The notes: generated by a model not told the origin, from the letters alone. 64,000 nucleotides of DNA from Otis tarda (GCA_026413225.1 JAPMTP010000090.1:62001-126000); one strand, 5' to 3'. Counted from the stretch's first letter, positions 29,211 through 42,800 are shown. Translations and numbers: made by a program.

Positions 29211-32200
29211 TTGTTTGGAGCCACCAACAGCCAGCTACAGTGCCTGTGCCTGGGCTGGCTGCTGGCAGCTTGTGGGCGGGCTCCTGACTCACCAGGGGTG
29301 GAGCTGACAACTCACAGCTGCATTCCAACTGCTTACCACGAGGCATCAGCCATTTTGCTGCAGGGACAAACTTGCTTCAGAGCAGGCAAAACTGCACTGG
29401 GCAGGGGATCTGAAGTGAAATGGGCAACCAAAAAAGCTCTTTTAGACTTTGTTTGGAGCCACCAACAGCCAGCTACAGTGCCTGTGCCTGGGCTGGCTGC
29501 TGGCAGCTTGTGGGCGGGCTCCTGACTCACCAGGGGTGGAGCTGACAACTCACAGCTGCATTCCAACTGCTTACCACGAGGCATCAGCCATTTTGCTGCA
29601 GGGACAAACTTGCTTCAGAGCAGGCAAAACTGCACTGGGCAGGGGATCTGAAGTGAAATAGGCAACCAAAAAGCTCTTTTAGACTTTGTTTGGAGCCACC
29701 AACAGCCAGCTACAGTGCCTGTGCCTGGGCTGGCTGCTGGCAGCTTGTGGGCGGGCTCCTGACTCACCAGGGGTGGAGCTGACAACTCACAGCTGCATTC
29801 CAACTGCTTACCACGAGGCATCAGCCATTTTGCTGCAGGGACAAACTTGCTTCAGAGCAGGCAAAACTGCACTGGGCAGGGGATCTGAAGTGAAATAGGC
29901 AACCAAAAAAGCTCTTTTAGACTTTGTTTGGAGCCACCAACAGCCAGCTACAGTGCCTGTGCCTGGGCTGGCTGCTGGCAGCTTGTGGGCGGGCTCCTGA
30001 CTCACCAGGGGTGGAGCTGACAACTCACAGCTGCATTCCAACTGCTTACCACGAGGCATCAGCCATTTTGCTGCAGGGACAAACTTGCTTCAGAGCAGGC
30101 AAAACTGCACTGGGCAGGGGATCTGAAGTGAAATGGGCAACCAAAAAAGCTCTTTTAGACTTTGTTTGGAGCCACCAACAGCCAGCTACAGTGCCTGTGC
30201 CTGGGCTGGCTGCTGGCAGCTTGTGGGCGGGCTCCTGACTCACCAGGGGTGGAGCTGACAACTCACAGCTGCATTCCAACTGCTTACCACGAGGCATCAG
30301 CCATTTTGCTGCAGGGACAAACTTGTTTCAGAGCAGGCAAAACTGCACTGGGCAGGGGATCTGAAGTGAAATAGGCAACCAAAAAGCTCTTTTAGACTTT
30401 GTTTGGAGCCACCAACAGCCAGCTACAGTGCCTGTGCCTGGGCTGGCTGCTGGCAGCTTGTGGGCGGGCTCCTGACTCACCAGGGGTGGAGCTGACAACT
30501 CACAGCTGCATTCCAACTGCTTACCACGAGGCATCAGCCATTTTGCTGCAGGAGACAAACTTGCTTCAGAGCAGGCAAAACTGCACTGGGCAGGGGATCT
30601 GAAGTGAAATGGGCAACCAAAAAAGCTCTTTTAGACTTTGTTTGGAGCCACCAACAGCCAGCTACAGTGCCTGTGCCTGGGCTGGCTGCTGGCAGCTTGT
30701 GGGCGGGCTCCTGACTCACCAGGGGTGGAGCTGACAACTCACAGCTGCATTCCAACTGCTTCCACGAGGCGTCAGCCATTTTGCTGCAGGGACAAACTTG
30801 CTTCAGAGCAGGCAAAACTGCACTGGGCAGGGGATCTGAAGTGAAATAGGCAACCAAAAAAGCTCTTTTAGACTTTGTTTGGAGCCACCAACAGCCAGCT
30901 ACAGTGCCTGTGCCTGGGCTGGCTGCTGGCAGCTTGTGGGCGGGCTCCTGACTCACCAGGGGTGGAGCTGACAACTCACAGCTGCATTCCAACTGCTTAC
31001 CACGAGGCATCAGCCATTTTGCTGCAGGGACAAACTTGCTTCAGAGCAGGCAAAACTGCACTGGGCAGGGGATCTGAAGTGAAATGGGCAACCAAAAAAG
31101 CTCTTTTAGACTTTGTTTGGAGCCACCAACAGCCAGCTACAGTGCCTGTGCCTGGGCTGGCTGCTGGCAGCTTGTGGGCGGGCTCCTGACTCACCAGGGG
31201 TGGAGCTGACAACTCACAGCTGCATTCCAACTGCTTACCACGAGGCATCAGCCATTTTGCTGCAGGGACAAACTTGTTTCAGAGCAGGCAAAACTGCACT
31301 GGGCAGGGGATCTGAAGTGAAATAGGCAACCAAAAAAGCTCTTTTAGACTTTGTTTGGAGCCACCAACAGCCAGCTACAGTGCCTGTGCCTGGGCTGGCT
31401 GCTGGCAGCTTGTGGGCGGGCTCCTGACTCACCAGGGGTGGAGCTGACAACTCACAGCTGCATTCCAACTGCTTACCACGAGGCATCAGCCATTTTGCTG
31501 CAGGGACAAACTTGCTTCAGAGCAGGCAAAACTGCACTGGGCAGGGGATCTGAAGTGAAATGGGCAACCAAAAAAGCTCTTTTAGACTTTGTTTGGAGCC
31601 ACCAACAGCCAGCTACAGTGCCTGTGCCTGGGCTGGCTGCTGGCAGCTTGTGGGCGGGCTCCTGACTCACCAGGGGTGGAGCTGACAACTCACAGCTGCA
31701 TTCCAACTGCTTACCACGAGGCGTCAGCCATTTTGCTGCAGGGACAAACTTGTTTCAGAGCAGGCAAAACTGCACTGGGCAGGGGATCTGAAGTGAAATA
31801 GGCAACCAAAAAAGCTCTTTTAGACTTTGTTTGGAGCCACCAACAGCCAGCTACAGTGCCTGTGCCTGGGCTGGCTGCTGGCAGCTTGTGGGCGGGCTCC
31901 TGACTCACCAGGGGTGGAGCTGACAACTCACAGCTGCATTCCAACTGCTTAACAGGAGGCATCAGCCATTTTGCTGCAGGGACAAACTTGCTTCAGAGCA
32001 GGCAAAACTGCACTGGGCAGGGGATCTGAAGTGAAATAGGCAACCAAAAAAGCTCTTTTAGACTTTGTTTGGAGCCACCAACAGCCAGCTACAGTGCCTG
32101 TGCCTGGGCTGGCTGCTGGCAGCTTGTGGGCGGGCTCCTGACTCACCAGGGGTGGAGCTGACAACTCACAGCTGCATTCCAACTGCTTACCACGAGGCAT

Positions 32201-34874
32201 CAGCCATTTTGCTGCAGGGACAAAGCTTCAGAGCAGGCAAAACTGCACTGGGCAGGGGATCTGAAGTGAAATAGGCAACCAAAAAGCTCTTTTAGACTTT
32301 GTTTGGAGCCACCAACAGCCAGCTACAGTGCCTGTGCCTGGGCTGGCTGCTGGCAGCTTGTGGGCGGGCTCCTGACTCACCAGGGGTGGAGCTGACAACT
32401 CACAGCTGCATTCCAACTGCTTACCACGAGGCATCAGCCATTTTGCTGCAGGGGACAAACTTGCTTCAGAGCAGGCAAAACTGCACTGGGCAGGGGATCT
32501 GAAGTGAAATGGGCAACCAAAAAGCTCTTTTAGACTTTGTTTGGAGCCACCAACAGCCAGCTACAGTGCCTGTGCCTGGGCTGGCTGCTGGCAGCTTGTG
32601 GGCGGGCTCCTGACTCACCAGGGGTGGAGCTGACAACTCACAGCTGCATTCCAACTGCTTACCACGAGGCATCAGCCATTTTGCTGCAGGGACAAACTTG
32701 CTTCAGAGCAGGCAAAACTGCACTGGGCAGGGGATCTGAAGTGAAATGGGCAACCAAAAAAGCTCTTTTAGACTTTGTTTGGAGCCACCAACAGCCAGCT
32801 ACAGTGCCTGTGCCTGTGCTGGCTGCTGGCAGCTTGTGGGCGGGCTCCTGACTCACCAGGGGTGGAGCTGACAACTCACAGCTGCATTCCAACTGCTTAC
32901 CAGGAGGCGTCAGCCATTTTGCTGCAGGGACAAACTTGCTTCAGAGCAGGCAAAACTGCACTGGGCAGGGGATCTGAAGTGAAATAGGCAACCAAAAAGC
33001 TCTTTTAGACTTTGTTTGGAGCCACCAACAGCCAGCTACAGTGCCTGTGCCTGGGCTGGCTGCTGGCAGCTTGTGGGCGGGCTCCTGACTCACCAGGGGT
33101 GGAGCTGACAACTCACAGCTGCATTCCAACTGCTTACCACGAGGCATCAGCCATTTTGCTGCAGGGACAAACTTGCTTCAGAGCAGGCAAAACTGCACTG
33201 GGCAGGGGATCTGAAGTGAAATGGGCAACCAAAAAGCTCTTTTAGACTTTGTTTGGAGCCACCAACAGCCAGCTACGGTGCCTGTGCCTGTGCTGGCTGC
33301 TGGCAGCTTGTGGGCGGGCTCCTGACTCACCAGGGGTGGAGCTGACAACTCACAGCTGCATTCCAACTGCTTACCACGAGGCGTCAGCCATTTTGCTGCA
33401 GGGACAAACTTGCTTCAGAGCAGGCAAAACTGCACTGGGCAGGGGATCTGAAGTGAAATAGGCAACCAAAAAAGCTCTTTTAGACTTTGTTTGGAGCCAC
33501 CAACAGCCAGCTACAGTGCCTGTTTTGGCTGCTGGCAGCTTGTGGGCGGGCTCCTGACTCACCAGGGGTGGAGCTGACAACTCACAGCTGCATTCCAACT
33601 GCTTACCACGAGGCGTCAGCCATTTTGCTGCAGGGACAAACTTGCTTCAGAGCAGGCAAAACTGCACTGGGCAGGGGATCTGAAGTGAAATAGGCAACCA
33701 AAAAAGCTCTTTTAGACTTTGTTTGGAGCCACCAACAGCCAGCTACGGTGCCTGTGCCTGGTCTGGCTGCTGGCAGCTTGTGGGCGGGCTCCTGACTCAT
33801 CAGGGGCAGAGCTGACAACTCACAGATGCATTCCAAGTGCTTTCCATGAGCCGTCAGCCATTTTGCTTCAGGGACAAAATTGATACAGAGCAGGCAAAAC
33901 TGCACTGGGCAGGGGATCTGAAGTGAAATGGGCAACCAAAAAACCTCTTTTAGACTTTGTTTGGAGCCACCAACAGCCAGCTACGGTGCCTATGCCTGTG
34001 CTGTCTGCTGGCAGCTTGTGGGCAGGCTCCTGACTCACCAGGGGTAGAGCTGACAACTCACAGCTGCATTCCAACTGCTTACCAGGAGGCATCAGCCATT
34101 TTGCTTCAGAGACAAGATTCAGAGCAGGCAAAACTGCCCTGGGCAGGGGATCTGAAGTGAAATAGGCAACCAAAAAAGGTCTTTTAGACTTTGTTTGGAG
34201 CCACCAAGAGCCAGCTACAGTGCCTGTTCTGGCTGCTGGCAGCTTGTGTGGGGGCTCCTGACTCACCACAGGTGAAGCTGAAAGCTCACAGTTGCATTGA
34301 AACTGCTTACCACGAGGCGTCAGCCATTTTGCTGCAGGGACAAGCTTCAGAGCAGGCAAAACTGCATTCGGCAGGGGATCTGAAGTGAAATAGGCAACCA
34401 AAAAAGCTCTTTTAGACTTTGTTTGGAGCCACCAACAGCCAGCTACAGTGCCAGTGCCTGGGCTGGCTGCTGGCAGCTTGTGGGCGGGCTCCTGACTCAC
34501 CAGGGGTGGGGCTGACAGCCAGCTCACAGCATTGCAACTGCTTACCAGGAGGCATCAGCCATTTTGCTGCAGGGACAAACTTGCTTCAGAGCAGGCAGAA
34601 CTGCACTGGGCAGGGGATCTGAAGTGAAATAGGCAACCGAAATAGCTGTTTTAGACGTGGTTTGGAGCCACCAACAGCCAGCTACGGTGCCAGTGCCTGG
34701 GCTGGCTGCTGGCAGCTTGTGGGCAGGCTCCTGACTCACCAGGGGTGGAGCTGACTGCTTACCATGTGGCATCAGCCATTTTGCTGCAGGGGCAAGCTTG
34801 CTTCAGAGCAGGCAAAACTGCACTGAGCAGGGGATCTGAAGTGAAATAAGCAACCAAAAAAGCTCTTTTAGACT

Positions 34875-35556
34875 TTGTTTGGAGCCACCAACAGCCAGCT
34901 ACAGTGCCAGTGCCTGGGCTGGCTGCTGGCAGCTTGTGGGCGGGCTCCTGACTCACCAGGGGTGGAGCTGACAACTCACAGATGCATTCCAACTGCTTAT
35001 CACGAGGCATCAGCCATTTTGCTTCAGGGACAAGCTTCAGAGCAGGCAAAACTGCCCTGGGCAGGGGATCTGAAGTGAAATAGGCAACCAAAAAAGGTCT
35101 TTTAGACTTTGTTTGGAGCTACTAACAGCCAGCTACAGTGCCTGTTTTGCCTGCTGGCAGCTTGTGGTCGGGCTCCTGACTCACCAGAGGTACAGCTGAA
35201 AACTCACAGCTGCATTGCAACTGCTTACCACGTGGCGTCAGCCATTTTGCGGCAGGGACAAGCTTCAGAGCAGGCAGAACTGCACTGGGCATGGGATCTG
35301 AAGTGAAATAGGCAACCAAAATAGCTCTTTTAGACTTTGTTTGGAGCCACCAAGAGCCAGCTACAGTGCCTGTTCCTGGGCTGTCTGCTGGCAGCTTGTG
35401 GGCGGGCTCCTGACTCACCAGGAGTGGAGCTGACTGCTTACCACGTGGAATCATCCATTTTGCTGCAGGGGCAAGTTTGCTTCAGACCAGGCAAAACTGC
35501 ACTGGGCAGGGGATCTGAAGTGAAATAGGCACCAAAATAGCTCTTTTAGACTTTGT
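34875..35556. repeat. Multi-monomer duplication, copy 1 (three monomers)
   Basis: The first monomer here (cytosine-poor variant CACAGATGCATTCC, CTTATCACGAGG, CTGCCCTGGGC) and the third (GTTCCTGGGCTGTCTG, CACGTGGAATCATCC) recur almost unchanged at 36,690-37,149, where they are adjacent. The middle monomer (start near 35,109) is absent from the second copy. This is a segmental duplication of satellite units with loss or gain of one monomer. Confidence 0.8.
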
Positions 35557-36689
35557 TTGGAGCCACCAACAGCCAGCTACAATGCCTGGGCTGGCTGCTG
35601 GCAGCTTGTGGGCGAGGCTCCTGACTCACCAGGGGCAGAGCTGACAACTCACAGCTGCATTCCAAGTGCTTTCCACGAGGCGTCAGCCATTTTGCTGCAC
35701 GGACAAAATTGCTTCAGAGCAGGCAAAACTTCACTGGGCAGGGGATCTGAAAAGAAATAGGCAACCAAATATGCTGTTTTAGACTTTGTTTGGATCCACC
35801 AACAGCCAGCTACGGTGCCTGTGCCTGTGCTGGCTGCTGGCAGCTTGTTGGCGGCCTCCTGACACACCAGGGGTGGAGGTGACTGCTTACCACGTGGCAT
35901 CATCCATTTTGCTGCAGGGGCAAGCTTGCTTCAGAGCAGGCAAAATTGCACTGGGCAGGGGATCTGAAGTGAAATAGGCAACCAAAAAAGCTCTTATACA
36001 CTTTGTTTAGAGCCACCAACAGTCAGCTACGGTGCCTGTGCCTGGGCTGGCTACTGGCAGCTTTTGGGCGGGCTCCTGACTCACCAGGGGTGGAGCTGAC
36101 AACTCACAGCTGCATTCCAACTGCTTTCCAGGAGGCATCAGCCATTTTGCTGCGGAGACAAGCTTCAGAGCAGGCAAAACTGCACTGAGTAGGGGATCTG
36201 AAGTGAAATAGGAAACCAAAAAAGCTCTTTTAGAATTTGTTTGGAGCAGCAACAGCCAGCTACTGTGCCTGTGCCTGGGCTGGCTTCTGGCAGATTATGG
36301 GCTTGCTCCTGAATCACCAGGGGCGAAGCTGACTGCTTACCAGGAGGCATCAGCCATTTTGCTGCAGGGGCAAGCCTGCTTCAGGGCAGGAAAAACTGCA
36401 CTGGGCAGGGGATCTGAAGTGAAATAGGCAACCAAAAAAGCTCTTTTAGATGTGGTTTGGAGCCACCAAAAGCCAGCTACAGTGCCTGTGCCTGGGCTGC
36501 CTGCTGGCAGCTTGTGGGCGGGCTCATGACTCAATAGGGGTGGGGCTGACAACTCACAGCTGCATTGCAACTGCTTACCAGGAGGCATCAGCCATTTTGC
36601 TTCAGGGACAAACTTGTTTCAATGCAGGCAGAACTGCACTGGGCAGGGGATCTGAAGTGAAATAGAGAACCAAAAAAGCTCTTTAGACT

Positions 36690-37149
36690 TTGTTTGGACC
36701 CACCAACAGCCAGCTACGGTGCCAGTGCCTGGGCTGGCTGCTGGCAGCTTGTGGGCGGGCTCCTGACTCACCAGGGGTGGAGCTGACAACTCACAGATGC
36801 ATTCCAACTGCTTATCACGAGGCATCAGCCATTTTGCTTCAGGGACAAGCTTCAGAGCAGGCAAAACTGCCCTGGGCAGGGGATCTGAAGTGAAATAGGC
36901 AACCAATAAAGGTCTTTTAGACTTTGTTTGGAGCCACCAACAGCCAGCTACAGTGCCTGTTCCTGGGCTGTCTGCTGGCAGCTTGTGGGCGGGCTCCTGA
37001 CTCACCAGGAGTGGAGCTGACTGCTTACCACGTGGAATCATCCATTTTGCTGCAGGGGCAAGCTTGCTTCAGAGCAGGCAGACCTGCACTGGGCAGGGGA
37101 TCTGAAGTGAAATGGGCAACCAAAAAAGCTCTTTTAGACTTTATTTGGA
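36690..37149. repeat. Multi-monomer duplication, copy 2 (two monomers)
   Basis: It matches the first and third monomers of 34,875-35,556, including the diagnostic private variants. The offset is 1,817 bp for the first monomer and 1,587 bp for the second. The 230-bp difference equals one monomer, as expected for unequal exchange. Confidence 0.8.
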
Positions 37150-37378
37150 GCCACCAATAGCCAGCTACGGTGCCTGTGCCTGGGCTGGCTGCTGGCAGCT
37201 TGTGGGCGGGCTACTGACTCACCAGGGGTGGGGTTGACAACTCACAGGTGCATTCCAACTGCTTACCAAGAGGCATCAGCCATTTTGCTGCAGGGACAAG
37301 CTTGCTTCAGAGTAGGCAAAATTGCACTGGGCAGGGGATCTGAAGTGAAATGGTTAACCAAAAAAGCTCTTTCAGACT

Positions 37379-39413
37379 TTGTTTGGAGCCACCAACAGCC
37401 AGCTACAGTGCCTGTTTTGGCTGCTGGCAGCTTGTGGGCGGGCTCCTGACTCACTAGCAGCAGAGCTGACAACTCACAGCTGCACTGCAAGTGCTTTCCA
37501 CAAGGCGTCAGCCATTTTGCTGCACGGACAAAATTGCTTCAGAGCAGGCAAAACTGCACTGGGCAGGGGATCTGAAGTGAAATGGGCAACCAAAAAAGCT
37601 CTTTTCGACTTTGTTTGGAGCCACCAACAGCCAGCTACAGTGCCTGTTTTGGCTGCTGGCAGCTTGTGGGCGGGCTCCTGACTCACCAGGCGTGGAGCTG
37701 AGAACTCACAAGTGCATTCCAACTACTTACCAGGAGGCATCAGCCATTTTGCTGCAGGGACAAAATTGCTTCAGAGCAGGCAAAACTGCACTGGGCAGGG
37801 GATCTGAAGTGAAATGGGCAACCAAAAAAGCTCTTTTAGACTTTGTTTGGAGCCACCAACGGCCAGCTAAAGTGCCTGTTTTGGCTGCTGGCAGCTTGTG
37901 GGCCGGCTCCTGACTCACCAGGAGTGGAGCTGACCATTCACAGGTGCATTCCAACTGCTTACCAGGAGGCATCAGCCATTTTGCTGCAGGGACAATCATC
38001 AGAGCAGGAAAACTGCATTGGGCAGGGGATCTGAAGTGAAATAGGCAACAAAAAAGCTCTTTTAGACTTTGTTTGGAGCCACCAACAGCCAGCTACAGTG
38101 CCTGTTTTGGCTGCTGGCAGCTTGTGGGCGGGCTCCTGACTCACCAGGGGCGGAGCTGACAACTTACCACGAGGCATCATCCATTTTGCTGCAGGGACAA
38201 ACTTGCTTCAGAGCAGGCAAAACTGCTCTGGGCAGGGGATCTGAAGTGAAATGGGCAACCAAAAAAGCTCTTTTAGACTTTGTTTGGAGCCACCAACAGC
38301 CAGGTACAGTGCCTGTGCTGGCTGCTGGCAGCTTGTGGGCGAGGTCCTGACTCACCAGGGGTGGAGCTGACAACTCACAGCTGCACTCCAAGTGCTTTCC
38401 ACGAGGCGTCAGCCATTTTGCTGCAGGGACAAACTTGCTTCAGAGCAGGCAAAACTGCACTGGGCAGGGGATCTGAAGTGAAATGGGCAACCAAAAAAGC
38501 TCTTTTAGACTTTGTTTGGAGCCACCAACAGCCAGCTACTGTGCCTGTTTTGGCTACAGGCAGCTTGTGGGGGGGCTCCTGACTCACCAAGAGTGGAGCT
38601 GACCATTCACAGGTGCATTCCAACTGCTTACCACGAGGCATCAGCCATTTTGCTTCAGGGACAATCTTCAGAGCAGGAAAACTGCATTGGGCAGGGCATC
38701 TGAAGTGAAATGGGCAACCAAAAAACTCTTTTAGACTTTATTTGGAGCCACCAACAGCCAGCTACAGTGCCTGTGCCTGGGCTGGCTGCTGGCAGCTTGT
38801 GGGTGGGCTCCTGACTCACCAGGGGCAGAGCTGACAACTCACAGATTCATTGCAACTGCTTACCACGAGGCGTCATCCATTTTGCTGCAGGGATAAACTT
38901 GCTTCAGAGTAGGCAAAACTGCACTGGGCAGGGGAACTGAACTGAAATGGGCAAACAAAAAAGCTCTTTTAGACTTTGTTTGGAGCCACCAACAGCCAGC
39001 TACAGTGCCTGTTTTGGCTGCTGGCAGCTTGTGGGCGGGCTCCTGACTCACCAGGGGCAGAGATGACTACTTACAACGAGGCATCATCCATTTTGCTGCA
39101 AGGACAAACTTGCTTCAGAGCAGGCAGAACTGCACTGGGCAGGGGATCTGAAGTGAAATGGGCAACCAAAAAAGCTCTTTTAGACTTTGTTTGGAGCCAC
39201 CAACAGCCAGCTATAGTGCCTGTTTTGGCTGCTGGCAGCTAGTGGGCGGTATCCTGACTCACCAGGGGCGGAGCTGACAACTCACAGCTGCATTCCAAGT
39301 GCTTACCACGAGGCATCATCCATTTTGCTGCAGAGACAAGCTTCAGAGCAGGCAAAACTGCATTGGACAGGTGATCTGAAGTGAAATGGTAAACCAAAAA
39401 TCTCTTTTAGACT
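37379..39413. repeat. Local cluster of ~232-bp monomers (GTTTTGGCTG class)
   Basis: Consecutive units starting near 37,379, 37,611, 37,843 and 38,069, and again near 38,512, 38,976 and 39,190, carry the 6-bp deletion that gives GTGCCTGTTTTGGCTG. In block A the rare GTTTTGG units usually lack this deletion and retain GTGCCTGTGCCTG. Their clustering suggests a small local amplification of a variant monomer. Confidence 0.7.
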
Positions 39414-39650
39414 TTGTTTGGAGCCACGAACAGCCAGCTACAGTGCCTGTGCCTGTTTTGGCTGCTGGCAGCTTGTGGGCGGGCTCCTGACTCACCAGGG
39501 GTGGAGCTGACAACTCACAGCTGCATTGCAACTGCTTACCACGAGGCATCATCCATTTTGCTGCAGGGACAAACTTGCTTCAGAGCAGGCAGAACTGCTC
39601 TGGGCAGGGGATCTGAAGTGAAATGGGCAATCAAAAAAGCTCTTTTAGTG

Positions 39651-39839
39651 TTTGTTTGGAGCCACCAACAGCCAGCTACAGTGCCTGTGCTGGCTGCTGG
39701 AGCTTGTGGGAGGGGTCCTGACTCACTAGCAGCAGAGCTGACAATTCACAGCTGCACTCCAACTGCTTACCACGAGGGCAAAACTGCACTGGGCAGGGGA
39801 TCTGAAGTGAAATAGGCAACCAAAAAAGCTCTTCTAGAA
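39651..39839. repeat. Truncated 189-bp satellite monomer
   Basis: CCACGAGGG runs directly into CAAAACTGCACTGGG, so the ATCAGCCATTTTGCTGCAGGG...AGAGCAGG segment present in all neighbours is missing. The GG/GGCA ends at the junction point to a deletion between short homologies. This is the shortest monomer I noticed. Confidence 0.75.
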
Positions 39840-42800
39840 TTTGTTTGGAGCACCAACAGCCAGCTACAGTGCCTGTGCCTGGGCTGGCTGCTGTCAGATT
39901 ATGAGCTTGCTCGTGACTCACCAGGGGCGAAGCTGACTGCTTACCACGAGGCATCAGCCATTTTGCTGCAGGGTCAAGCTTCATTCAGAGCAGGCAAAAC
40001 TGCACTGGGCAGGGGATCTGAAGTGAAATGGGCAACCAAAAATGCTTTTTTAGACTTTGTTTGGAGCCACCAACAGCCAGCTACAGTGCCTGTTTTGACT
40101 GCTGGCAGCTTGTGGGCGCGCTCCTGACTCACCAGAGGCAGAGCTGACAACTCACAACTGCATTCCAACTGCTTTCCACGAGGCGTCAGCCATTTTGCTG
40201 CACGGACAAAATTGCTTCAGAGCAGGCAAAACTGCACTGGGCAGGGGATCTGAAGTGAAATGGGCAACCAAAAAAGCTCTTTTAGACTTTGTTTGGAGCC
40301 ACCAACAGCCAGCTACAGTGCCTGTGCCTGGGCTGGCTGCTGGCAGCTTGTGGGCGGGCTCCTGACTCACCAGGGGTGCAGCTGAAAACTCACAGCTGCA
40401 TTGCAACTGCTTACCACGAGGCATCATCCATTTTGCTGCAGTGGCAAACTTGCTTCAGAGCAGGCAAAACTGTACTGGGCAGGGGATCTGAAGTGAAATG
40501 GGCAACCAAAAAAGCTCTTTTAGACTTTGTTTGGAGCCACCAACAGCCAGCTACGGTGCCTGTGCCTGGGCTGGCTGCTGGCAGCTTGTGGGCGGGCTCC
40601 TGACTCACCAGGGGTGGAGCTGACAACTCACAGCTGCATTCCAACTGCTTACCAGGAGGCATCAGCCATTTTGCTGCAGGGACAAACTTGCTTCAGAGCA
40701 GGCAAAACTGCATTGGGCAGGGGATCTGAAGTGAAATAGGCAACCAAAAAAGCTCTTTTAGACTTTGTTTGGAGCCACCAACAGCCAGCTACGGTGCCTG
40801 TGCCTGGGCTGGCTGCTGGCAGCTTGTGGGCGGGCTCCTGACTCACCAGGGTTGGAGCTGACAACTCACAGCTGCATTCCAACTGTTTACCACGTGGCAT
40901 CATCCATTTTGCTGCAGGGGCAAGCTTGCTTCAGAGCAGGCAAAACTGCATTGGGCAGGGGATCTGAAGTGAAATAGGCAACCAAAAAAGCTCTTTTAGA
41001 CTTTGTTTGGAGCCACCAACAGCCAGCTACGGTGCCTGTGCCTGGCTATGGTGCTGGCAGCTTGTGGGCGGGCTCCTGACTCACCAGGGGTGGGGCTGAC
41101 AACTCACAGCTGCATTCCAACTGCTTACCACGAGGCATCAGCCATTTTGCTGCAGGGACAAACTTGCTTCAGAGCAGGCAAAACTGCATTGGGCAGGGGA
41201 TCTGAAGTGAAATAGGCAACCAAAAAAGCTCTTTTAGACTTTGTTTGGAGCCACCAACAGCCAGCTACAGTGCCTGTGCCTGGGCTGGCTGCTGGCAGCT
41301 TGTGGGCAGGCTCCTGACTCACCAGGGGTGGAGCTGACAACTCACAGCTGCATTCCAACTGCTTACCACGAGGCATCAGCCATTTTGCTGCTGGGAGACA
41401 ATTGTTTCAGAGCAGGCAAAACTGCATTGGGCAGGGGATCTGAAGTGAAATGGGCAGCCAAAAAAGCTCTTTTAGACTTTGTTTGGAGCCACCAACAGCC
41501 AGCTACGGTGCCTGTGCCTGTGCTGGCTCCTGGCAGCTTGTGGGCGGGCTCCTGACTCACCAGGGTTGGAGCTGACAACTCACAGCTGCATTGCAACTGC
41601 TTACCACGAGGCATCAGCCATTTTGCTGCAGGGACAAACTTGCTTCAGAGCAGGCAAAACTGCATTGGGCAGGGGATCTGAAGTGAAATAGGCAATCAAA
41701 AAAGCTCTTTTAGACTTTGTTTGGAGCCACCAACAGCCAGCTACAGTGCCTGTGCCTGGGCTGGCTGCTGGCAGCTTGTGGGCAGGCTCCTGACTCACTA
41801 GGGGTGGAGCTGACAACTCACAGCTGCATTCCAACTGCTTACCACGAGGCATCAGCCATTTTGCTTCAGGGACAAACTTGTTTCAGAGCAGGCAAAACTG
41901 CACTGGGCAGGGGATCTGAAGTGAAATAGGCAACCAAAAAAGCTCTTTTAGACTTTGTTTGGAGCCACCAACAGCCAGCTACAGTGCCTGTGCCTGTTTT
42001 GGCTGCTGGCAGCTTGTGGGCGGGCTCCTGACTCACCAGGGGTGGAGCTGACTGCTTACCACGTGGCATCAGCCATTTTGCTGCAGGGGAAAGCTTGCTT
42101 CAGAGCAGGCAAAACTGCACTGGGCAGGGGATCTGAAGTGAAATGGGCAACCAAAAAAGCTCTTTTAGACTTTGTTTGGAGCCACCAACAGCCAGCTACA
42201 GTGCCTGTTTTGGCTGCTGGCAGCTTGTGGGCGGGCTCCTGACTCACCAGAGGCAGAGCTGACTACATTACTGCTTTCCACGAGGCGTCAGCCATTTTGC
42301 TGCACGGACAAAATTGCTTCAGAGCAGGCAAAACTGCACTGGGCAGGGGATCTGAAGTGAAATAGGCAACCAAAAAAGCTCTTTTAGACTTTGTTTGGAG
42401 CCACCAACAGCCAGCTACAGTGCCTGTGCCTGGTCTGGCTGCTGGCAGCTTGTGGGCGGGCTCCTGACTCACCAGGGGCAGAGCTGACAACTCACAGCTG
42501 CATTCCAACTGCTTACCACGAGGCATCAGCCATTTTGCTGCAGGGACAAACTTGCTTCAGAGCAGGCAAAACTGCACTGGGCAGGGGATCTGAAGTGAAA
42601 TAGGCAACCAAAAAGCTCTTTTAGACTTTGTTTGGAGCCACCAACAGCCAGCTACGGTGCCTGTGCCTGGGCTGGCTGCTGGCAGCTTGTGGGCGGGCTC
42701 CTGACTCACCAGGGGTGGATCTGACAACTCAGAGCTGTAATCCAACTGCTTACCACGTGGCATCATCCATTTTGCTGCAGGGGCAAGCTTGCTTCAGAGC

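Larger units (their letters stand above)
1..33724. repeat. Homogeneous 238-bp satellite array (block A, ~142 monomers)
   Basis: The same unit repeats head-to-tail every 237-239 bp without interruption. Monomers differ at a few recurrent sites: five or six A before GCTCTTTTAG, GAAATAGG or GAAATGGG, GGCATCAGCC or GGCGTCAGCC, CCACGAGG or CCAGGAGG, TACAGTGCC or TACGGTGCC, and a GGGCTGG, GTGCTGG or GTTTTGG box. Each consensus monomer contains one PstI site (CTGCAG), one CAGCTG, one GGGCGGG, one TGACTCA and the short hairpin GCTGC-TG-GCAGC. No CENP-B box (TTCG core) is present. The short open frames repeat with the monomer, and 238 is not divisible by three, so nothing reads through; I regard it as non-coding. 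Homogeneity of this degree is what unequal exchange and gene conversion produce in an active satellite core. I do not recognise the family by name. Confidence 0.97.

Noticed and set aside
1..33724. Hundreds of 60-150-codon open frames on both strands starting FGATNSQLQCL or PRGKQLECSCEL
   Set aside because: They are the same satellite sequence read repeatedly. The period (238) is not a multiple of three, frames end at recurrent TAG or TGA, and open length changes with a TAG/TGG variant and the A5/A6 tract. No coding conservation is visible.
1..33724. A fixed higher-order repeat in block A
   Set aside because: TAG/TGG, A5/A6 and CGTC/CATC variants do not recur with a constant spacing by eye; only short linked segments are shared.
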